Of a DNA stretch of 64,000 nt, positions 52,076-60,179 are shown piece by piece. Within the stretch, counting starts at the first letter, position 1; the number at the start of each line of letters is the position of its first letter. The position numbers were made by a program, and so were the translations under genes. Where the stretch lies: the NCBI RefSeq assembly GCF_020740795.1, contig NC_067285.1, positions 40,832,511-40,896,510 on the forward strand, given 5' to 3'. Source of the DNA: Apus apus (lineage: Eukaryota; Chordata; Aves; Apodiformes; Apodidae). Under the pieces are notes generated by a model. The model saw nothing but the letters and a program-made list of their open reading frames with translations, did no database searches and was not told the origin of the DNA.

Positions 52076-52900
52076 ACACTGGACTGGTTCTGTAACTGAC
52101 AGGAGCCCAAAACACACTGGAAGCAGGAACCAGCTGGGCCTGAAACCAGAGCAGAAACAAAGTGGTGCAGAAACAAACAGGAGCCACACATGAGCTGGAC
52201 CTGAAATCAATGGGGGCAGGAAGAAATTACCTGAAGGTGCAAACGAGCTCCAGCCAGAGCTGCCCATGAGCTGCAGCTGCAACCAAACAGACTCACAAAC
52301 CAGCTGGCACCATCCATGGGCTGGACCTGAACCCAGAGCAGAAACAAACATGAGCCAGAACTGAACTGGGGCCATCCAGGAGCTGGGACTGGAAAAACAG
52401 GGGCACAACCAGCCAACCTGAAGCTGCACATGAGCTGGAGCCACAAGGACCTGGTGCTGCAAACGAACTGGAGCCTTCAGGGGCAGGACCTGGAAGAAGC
52501 AGGAGCTGAACTGACAAACAGAACAAGCCAAAAACAAGAGCCCAAACTGAGCTGGACCCAAAAGAACCGGGGACCCAACCAAGCGACTGTCCTGGGTGCT
52601 CACCAAGCAGACAGGGCAGTCATTCAGAATGAGATTTCTTCTAATCCAAGTTAATTAGTGCTCTGACAAACAACAGCAAACCACTGTGCAGCTGCCAGTA
52701 GCTGTATGTAACACCAAGAAACAGCTATATAAATAGCTGGGGTGCCAGGCAGGACAATCCTCCCTGGCTGCCTGCAGCCCTCCCCAGCTCCCAGCTCCCC
52801 CTCAGCAGGACCCCCAGCCCCTCACGTCTCACAGAAGGGCTCTCAGCCCCGGGGGTCTCCTTGGCACAGGCAACCGAGGGTCTGCCCAGGGCTCCACACC
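52076..52900. repeat. Tandem duplication of about 1 kb, copy 2
   Basis: Second copy of the 51041 segment. It keeps 'aatagctggggtgccaggca' near 52733 (compare 51756) and 'gggctctcagcccc' near 52838 (compare 51866). The offset shrinks from about 1035 to about 975 bp towards the right, so small indels have accumulated. The poly(A) hexamer of copy 1 is not kept. Confidence 0.8.
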
Positions 52901-54717
52901 CCATGTGGCTCCTGGCAGGGCTGGGGCTCCTCTGTCCTTCTGTCTGTCCATCCTGCAGAGGGAGAGAGGTGGGACACTCAGCACCCAGCACTGCACCGGG
53001 GGCAGGAGGGGAGGCAGGACACCTGGGATGTCCCATTTCTCCCCAGAAGGGCAGGTGAGAGCCAGGACCTGGCTGAAAACCCACAGCAGGATGAGGGGCA
53101 AAGCCCTGGGTGGCCCTTCCCCAGGCACCTCACGTGTCCCAGGGTGTCCTGTGTCCCTCAGGAACAGCTCTCAGCTTCCACAAGGCAGAGTCCTCGTGTC
53201 CAGGCCCGGGCTGTCCTTGGGTTTGCTTCCCTTCTGCACAAGCACTGCCCGTGTCTCCAGCAGAACTCCAGCACCTCGTCCCCCTGCGGGGCAGAACCAA
53301 GGGGCACAGCCCAGCCAAGTCCATTGGCTTTCACACAGCTCAGACCCACCAGAGCCACCCTCAGGGCAGGGCATGTTCTGCACAGCCCGGGCAGGGGCAG
53401 AGGCAGCACACGCCTGCCTGGAGCCATCCCTGGGGCTCCCTTGAGGCCTGGGAGCCAGGCCTGCAGGGAGGTGTCACCCCGGGGCTGCAGCCCAGGGATC
53501 TGCAGGAGCCCCAGACCCCCCGGAGCCTCGCTCCTCCCTCCTGCGCCCCAGCCAAGTCACCACGGCCACCCCCACAGCCCCACTCACCCTCACTCGTGGG
53601 CTCCTGGCACAAACCCGGCGGCTGAGAGACTGTGGGCAGCCCAGCACACGATGGGAAGGGCTTGGAGAGGGATGGGGGGCAACCAAACGCTCCATTTCCT
53701 GGGGGGGAAGAGAGAAGTGGGTCAAAATCCCTGCAGAAACCCAGCAACTGCTGTGCAAAGTCACACCTGGAACACTGAATCTTACCTGGAACCCACAGGT
53801 AGCAAACACACACAGGGGGCTGGTCACCAGCTGCTGACACACACCAGCTCATCCACTGCCTTAAGCAAAAGGAAACAAACATGCAGGGAACGACAGCCTG
53901 GAGCTCAGCAGCACTCCCAGAGAAAGGCTGTTCCAGCCTGGCTGCCCTGAGGAACCCCTGCTGCACTTCTGGTCCCAGCCCTGCTGCCCCCAGCAGTGAC
54001 ACCCCCAGCCCTGCTGGCACCAGCTCCCAGGTTTGGGAAGAGAGAAACCAAACCCATTCCTCAGAGGAGCTGCTGGAACCTGGGGCTGAGAACCAGAGGC
54101 ACCTGTGGACAAAGCCAGGCAGCAGCAGACAGGGGGGAGCCAATTCAGGTGCCTCCAGCTCTCGGTGCTTCTCCTGCTGCTCCTCATTGCTCCCCATGAT
54201 TGGGGCAGGAACCAGCACCTCTGGTGTCCAGGGAATGTCCTGTTTGTGCAGCTGAAACCCTCCCGGCCTGTCTGGGGCTGGAAAAGGGCACAGCCTGGAG
54301 CAACCCAGATCAACCCAGGTCTCCCTTCGGGCTCCTGGCCAGCCCAGCAGGTCTCGCATCCCACGGGGACCATCCCCTCTGCCCCAGCCACGTGTGAACT
54401 CCCCCCGAGGAGCCCCCAGCCCGGCCCAGCAGTGCTGCCCAGCCCGCGCCCACCCGCAGCCCCCAGAGCCCTCCCGGCACAGCAGCACCCGCAGCCCTGG
54501 CCCCCAGCCAGAGCCCCCTCCCCTGAGCCCGGACCTGGGGAACACCCGTGTCCAGAGCAGCCCAGGGGGGCCCAAAACCTGCCCGCAGAGCCGGGTGCGG
54601 GGGAGCCGGGGCGGGAACCAACCTGGGACGCAGCCCGGAACGCAGCGGGGCAGCGACGGGTTCGTGCTGCCGGTTCCCGGGCCGGGAAACTCCTCGTCCC
54701 CTGCAGCAGCGACAGCA
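52901..54717. other. Intergenic stretch between duplication and minisatellite
   Basis: GC-rich and mostly unexplained apart from the candidate minus-strand exons at 53588-53855. Plus-strand open frames of up to 402 codons show no recognisable domain. Confidence 0.5.
53588..53855 (-). other. Candidate spliced minus-strand transcript (two internal exons)
   Basis: Exon 53786-53855: acceptor 'ttttgcttaaggcag', donor CCAG|GTAAGA. Exon 53588-53698: acceptor 'ctctcttcccccccag', donor GAGG|GTGAGT. The junction keeps an open frame through both exons, but the protein is low in recognisable features. With the CpG block at 55.3 kb upstream and minus-strand poly(A) signals at 51635 and 50871 downstream, an uncharacterised, probably non-coding, transcript is possible. 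Confidence 0.25.
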
Positions 54718-55196
54718 GCTCCGGGCACCCGCACCCCCAGCCCGGGCACCCCCAGCAGCCCCGGGCACCCCCTCCCCCCCAGCCCGGGCACCCCCAGAAG
54801 CCCCGGGCACCCCCGGCCCCGGGCACCCCCGGCCCCGGGCACCCCCAGCCTCGGGCACCCCCAGCCCCGGGCACCCCCAGCCCGGGCACCCCCAGCAGCC
54901 CCGGGCACCCGCACCCCCAGCCCGGGCACCCCAAGCCCCGGGCACCCCCAGAAGCCCCGGGCACCCCCAGCCCGGGCACCCCCAGAAGCCCCGGGCACCC
55001 CCAGAAGCGCCGGGCACCCCCAGCCCCGGGCACCCCCAGCCCGGGCACCCCCACAAGCCCCGGGCACCCCCAGCCCCGGCACCCCCTCCCCCCAGCCCGG
55101 GCACCCCCAGCCCCGGGCACCCCCACAAGCCCCGGACACCCCCAGCCCCGGGCACCCCCAGAAGCCCCGGGCACCCCCAGCCCCGGGCTCCCCCTC
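54718..55196. repeat. GC-rich minisatellite, about 26 copies of GGGCACCCCCAG-type unit
   Basis: Repeats of a 14-17 bp unit, CCCGGGCACCCCCAG with optional AAGC, CAGC or ACAAGC inserts, counted at about 26 copies. The minus strand is G-rich, with GGGGG tracts every 14-18 bp, which suits G-quadruplex formation. It produces long open frames on several frames of both strands; I treat them as repeat artefacts. Confidence 0.92.
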
Positions 55197-55219
55197 CCCC
55201 CCAGCCGCCCCCGCCCCGC

Positions 55220-55560
55220 TCTGCGCGCGCTGCTCCCGCCCCTGGCGGAGGCGCCCCCTGGCGGCCACACGCGGTAACTGCGCCCCGGGGCCATTCAAAG
55301 CCTCGGGGCCGGCACGCGCTGCCGCTCCCACCAATCAGCGCTGCCGGCGGCTCCGGGGCCGCAGCCAATGGCGGGACGGGGGGGGCGGGAGCAGCCCCGC
55401 GCGGGGGCGCCGCCTGGCGGGGGAAGCGCGGCACTGCCCCAGCCCGCCCCCCGGAGCGGCCGCGCCGGGACCCCCGGGAACGGGCTCCGGACCCGCTCCG
55501 TGCTGCTGCCCCTTCCGTTCGCCGCCGCCCGCTGCAGGGCCCGCTGAGGGGTGTTGCAGA
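55220..55560. promoter_or_regulatory. CpG-island promoter-like block with two CCAAT boxes
   Basis: CpG-rich, with CCAATCAGCG near 55330 and CAGCCAATGGCGG near 55363, both in plus orientation and about 32 bp apart (NF-Y spacing). It lies next to the minisatellite. It could drive a plus-strand transcript from about 55430 onward, or a minus-strand one through the minisatellite. Confidence 0.4.
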
Positions 55561-57262
55561 GACGGATGAGCGGGCAGCAGGGAGAACGCGAAGTGGGGCG
55601 CTTGGGAAGAGCCGGGAGGGGAGAGCAGAGCGGACCCGGAGCTTCCACGTGTCTCCGAGCAGAGCAAGCTGTCAGGACAGAGCAGCCTCTCCAGGCTAGC
55701 AGGGCTGAGGACACGCTGGTCCAGCCCCACGCAGCACTGACAGCATCCCGGGGGAAACGAGGACCCTTCCCTGCTGCGTCTCTTACAGGGGCAGTGGGGG
55801 AGATGGCTCGGATTGTCAGGGAAAACAAGTGAGGTGCTGTGAGAAATTCCTTTTGGCACTGCCAAGAGGACCCGGAAACTCAGTTGCTGTTAGTTTTCAT
55901 GAAAACAGGGTAACTCTCCCCCTCCAGCAAGGGTGGAGCAGCAGGAAGACACAGGAGCTGTCAGGTTTGCAGCCCTGCCCAGTTCCTGGGAGAGGGATCT
56001 GTCCATCCTGCCCGTGAGAGGCAGCTGAGCAAAGAAACAGCCCACACGTTGCTGTCAGGCTGCCACAAGAGAGGTGAAGCACAGGAATGAAGCCAGTGGA
56101 AGACAGGCTGGCAGTTGTAGCCAGTTTCAGCTCTGCCTGTGCTGCTTCCCTTCGAAGCCAGGGAAAGCCAGCAGAACATCTTCCATAGCAAAGGCAGGAA
56201 GGCAGGAATGAAGTTGTGCCAAAAAGCCCTTCCAGCCGGATTTCCAGCAGCAGCAGCCCTGCCTGCTGTGCCCTGGCTGGAGCCTGGCTGTGCTTCTGAG
56301 GTGCTCTGCCCAGAAAGGTGCTTAGCAGCCCTCAGGACTCACCTGCTCCCCTGCTGCAGCCTCCTTGCAGCTGGAACACCCTTTTCCAGCTGCCCAGCAG
56401 CAAAGCCTCAGCTCTGGGGGATGAACATGGATGCTGAAGGTCTCGGGTGTCTCAGATCAAAGTCCTCTCTGGTTCTGTGGCCACACTCCATCTTGCATCC
56501 TAAACACATGGGTCTCTGCACTGCTGAGCCAGCCCAAGCTTCCAAACAATGCTCCTAGAAGAAAGGCTTCCCTCAGGTCTTTCCCCCCCTGAAAAGCTCC
56601 ATCCTCCCCAGACACCAAAATGTCACTGAAAAGATTTCTTTACAGTGTTCATAAAAAAATCAATTAACTACATCGGGGGTGTTTTTGCGTCTGTTTTTCC
56701 TGTGAATAAGCTTTCTAGTTTCCTCCCTGGATTTGTTGGCAGCCAATGATGTTGGTTTTACCTCCTGGGATCCACTTTTGAGATTGAAGATCAAAAATGT
56801 GCTCCAGCCTCAGCAGGTGCTGCACGGGCTGCACCACGGGGAGCTCTGCAGTTCCTGCCTCTCAAGGGCCTCCTCATCCAGCCCTTCAGCAGCATCTCTG
56901 TGGATCTGCTGCCAATGAACCTTTCCTGAACATCTGGGCTTTGACTAGCACAGACTACTCCAGGCCAAGGCCTTCTAATACTCTGGACCCAGGACCTACA
57001 GGAACAAAACCAAGTCTCTAACCACAAGCCCCAGCGTAGTTGGTCTCCAAGCACAGTAACTTCCCCTTCAACAACCAAAAGTCTTCCACATTCAGAGAGG
57101 AAAGGAGACCACAAGGTGGCCCCCATCAAACACTCACACGTTGTGAGCCTTCCTGAGGCAAAGAAAGCCAATAGTCACCTCCTCAGATCCCAGGACACAC
57201 ACCTGAATCCTGCTCTGCTGGGTGCAGACGCTGGTACCCGAGGGCAGCAGCACAACCTTGGT

Positions 57263-57304
<42 letters not shown>

Positions 57305-58659
57305 GGCACTTCCAGCTGATCAGGCACATTTCAGTTGTTTCCTGGTGGAAAAGGCTTCTCATGGAACACACACCCCCCTAACCTCAGGGTGAGATCTGCC
57401 ACCCCCACACGGGATCCACAGAGCCCTCCTCCCTCCTGCTGCCACCATCCCCAGATGGGGTCACACTCCTACCTGGAGATGCTGCTCCTGCCTCCCCCTT
57501 CAGCCCCAGGGGTGCTGACAGCCTTGCTGGGAGGCCAGCACAGGACAGAGCAGAGGAAAGATCAGAGCTGCTTGCTGGCAGCTGCTGCTGGAAGCATTCC
57601 CAGGGCCCCACCAGGTCCCCATCATCCTGATGGCCTCACCTGGAGCCCCCCCACCACCCACCCACCCTTCCCCATTGGCCCCAGCTCTGTATTTAAGCTT
57701 AGGTCAGGGGTGTCCATCTTGGCTGTGTTGGAAGCTGTTGTGTTGTAGGTGTTTGGTTTTTCTTGTTACTTGTTTTTGTGCCTGTGTTTCCTGCTTTTGT
57801 TGGGGTGTTGTTCCTGGTTCTTTTTGGTTCCTGCTGTGGAGGGAGGGCTCTGTTTTCCTGCTGTTGTTGGGTCTAAGTTTCTTTTTTTCACCAGTTTTGT
57901 TGTGATCTGCCCCGTGTTTTCTAAGTTAGTGGAGGTATGTGGTGGGATGTTCTGGTTGTTTTACTTTTCATGGTTGATGAAGCACACTTTTCATGATCTT
58001 TGCCAAAAGTCACATCATTCTATACAGTTATTGAGTAGTTTGCCTGCTCTGGTGCTTCACCTTCTCTCCAGGAACGGCAGCAGGAATTGCAAGAGCCTGG
58101 GCCCTCAGCTGTCCTGAGCTGTGTCAGATTCCTGAGCACTAGTGTTTCCAGAAGCAGTGGTGGAGGAAGTCTTTGTAGCTGTGGTGCCATCTCAGAGGAA
58201 TCATGTGGACACCCCTCCACTGGCAACAGGGCTGTTCCCTTCTCAACCTGCCTTGCAGTTTTCCTGCCAGCCCTGGGGAATGTGGCTCCAGGAGCCTGGT
58301 CACAAAGGTTGTTGGGAGTCTTGGGGGAGGGGGATGGGGACTGAAAGACAACAGAAGCATCTGGCTTCACACCCAGTATTACTTGGTGGAAAAGTTTTCC
58401 TGCAAGCCAGGACATCCAGAAGAGAAGCTGTCTGGTTCCAGAGAGGGAGGCTGCACCTTGTTTCCACCCCTCCTGGGCAGATGAAGAGCCAGAAGCACCA
58501 CGAGGGTGGCCACATGCTTGGTACAGCTCCCAGGGCTGACACAGGGATTTCCCTGATGCCAAAGGCTTCCTGCTGAGCATTACACTCTGCAGAAAGCAAA
58601 ACCCACTCCCAGGTGAAATGTTTCCCCACAGGAACATGCTCCAGTCATGCTCCAGACAT
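55561..58659. other. Intergenic region before KLHL8
   Basis: Holds the CA repeat at 57261 and a T/G-rich segment at 57690-58020 that is preceded by CCATTGGCC and TATTTAAG. This arrangement resembles a promoter or a degraded LTR, but I cannot assign it. Open frames of up to 218 codons near 58020-58676 show no domain. Confidence 0.5.
57261..57301. repeat. (CA)n microsatellite
   Basis: About 19 CA dinucleotides between the GC-rich gap and KLHL8. Confidence 0.95.
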
Positions 58660-58680
58660 GGTGCTCTGAAGTACAAATGT

Positions 58681-58686
58681 TTTATT
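58681..58686 (-). terminator. Poly(A) signal AATAAA, distal, KLHL8
   Basis: Reverse complement of TTTATT in 'gcaataaaacatt' on the minus strand. It is the farthest good signal before the repetitive intergenic region. Confidence 0.35.
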
Positions 58687-59959
58687 GCAGTGTTCCATGA
58701 TTCTCAGTACCATTCACTTTGTCCCTGGGTGCTACCTGAGTGCAAGCCATGGGAGAAGGAAGAGCTCAAGGATGGGAACTTGACAACACAAGGTGGCTGT
58801 GCCCTGTGCTTGTCCTGCCTCTTCCCTGGAGCTGAGTGCAGAGAAGTTTGCTGCTCTCCCTGGAACAACCTGGTGAGGTGAAACTTTGGTCATGAAGGAT
58901 TGTGAGTTGTTGGCCTGTTCAGGGTGGTGAAGGAGCAGGAATCAGCAGCCTTTCCTGCTGGGCTCCACTTGAAATTCAGGGTTTCTAACAAGATGCCTTT
59001 GTACAAACTGCTGTTGAGCTTCTAAGTCAGGTTTTGATATAAGTACTGGTTTATTTCTGATTCTTTTTGTTGCTCATTCTCTTTGGTTTATGTAAGCTTT
59101 AATCTGCCTGTTTGTGATCTAAGTATCTTAAAAGAGGCAGTACCTGTAGAATTAGCACAGAGTTGCTGCTGGGTACTGACACAGGGCAGCTCCTCTCCTT
59201 GTGTTGTGTTTCAAGGCCTTTCTAACACTGCTGGTTTGTTTCCATGTGATGTAAAAATGGTGATTCAGACACCAGGGAAGCCTTCATTTCCCAGAAGAAC
59301 TTACTCTTGTTGCTTCAGAAATGTCCTCTTAACATAAATTTGAGGACAGCTGGTTAATACAACTTGTAATGAAGACTTGGGTGTTCCAGTGGCTAAACTT
59401 GGGTCAAGAATCTTTGCTGCTTTCTTACTAGTGGCTTAGCTTGAGGAAGTACTTTGAAAGACATGTTTCAGCCTGAGTACCTGCAATTCCCACTGCTGCC
59501 AGCAGTCCCTTGGGAGGTAGGCAGTGACACTTCCCTGTTACCTTGGTGTGCAACAGGGATGTTGTTACCTTCTAAAACCTTGTGTTACACAGCTCTTGTA
59601 CAATTAGGAAATGTTTAAGGATACATTCCTGGAAATAAGTCACATTAAATGGCACCAGAGTCTTGCAAAAAACGTAGCAGGGTCCTTGAGTGAGGCTCAT
59701 CAGTACCAGCTGGTCTCTCTCCTCACCTCATGCCTGGGTCACAGCTCAGTCATGCATCCCTGCAACAGCTGCCTCAAAGGATTGTACAATTGCAGCTTCT
59801 CAAAAATGGGATTACTGCAGCTCTTGGTAGGTTTCCTCCTCTGAGTCAGACTTTTTCTTCCATGTATTCACAGGCTTCCCTCTATCCTTTTTGACAGAAA
59901 AGCCACCACAAGTTCTGCAGTTGCAGCAGGTAGCATTTGCAGGAAGAAAACGTCCTGGC

Positions 59960-59965
59960 TTTATT
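59960..59965 (-). terminator. Poly(A) signal AATAAA, proximal, KLHL8
   Basis: Reverse complement of TTTATT, about 90 bp after the KLHL8 stop codon, in 'cagaaataaagcc' on the minus strand. Confidence 0.4.
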
Positions 59966-60055
59966 TCTGACCAGACCACACAAAACACGGTGTGTAGAAG
60001 CTCCGCGGTGCCTCCTCACTGTCATTCCCCAGGGATTCGGAGGAGGCAGCAGAGC

Positions 60056-60179
60056 TCACATGCAGTCCACAACGTTGCTGGATCCTTGTCCCACGTCCCG
60101 GATCTGGCTGCTGAGACACGAGCAGACAGCCACACCTGCCCCTGCCCTGCAGTGCGACACGGAGCCCACCAGCTCCCAC
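60056..60179 (-). CDS. KLHL8: KLHL8 terminal coding exon
   Basis: Minus-strand acceptor 'gccatcttcttcag' precedes the exon. It encodes WELVGSVSHCRAGAGVAV and ends SSNVVDCM with TGA at 60056-60058. The ending is diagnostic for KLHL8 among kelch-like proteins. Confidence 0.94.

Larger units (their letters stand above)
58660..60055 (-). other. KLHL8: KLHL8 3'UTR (candidate extent)
   Basis: Non-coding continuation after the KLHL8 stop. AATAAA on the minus strand occurs at 59960-59965, 59050-59055 and 58681-58686, so the UTR could be about 0.1, 1.0 or 1.4 kb long. The extent shown assumes the most distal signal. No interspersed repeat is recognised in it. Confidence 0.4.

Noticed and set aside
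53361-55334. 657-codon open frame on the minus strand, and 370-390-codon frames on both strands over 54.1-55.6 kb
   Set aside because: They are translations of the GGGCACCCCC minisatellite (Gly/Ala/Pro runs) in DNA that lacks AT-rich stop codons; open in several frames on both strands.
57660-58020. Promoter or LTR reading of CCATTGG and TATTTAAG followed by a T/G-rich tract
   Set aside because: Suggestive spacing, but I could not align it to an LTR family I know or to a gene start, so it is only noted.
58020-58676. 218-codon minus-strand open frame near the distal KLHL8 poly(A) signal
   Set aside because: No domain or homologue recognised. Open frames of similar quality overlap it on the plus strand. 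It starts at the proposed distal poly(A) site, so it cannot belong to KLHL8.
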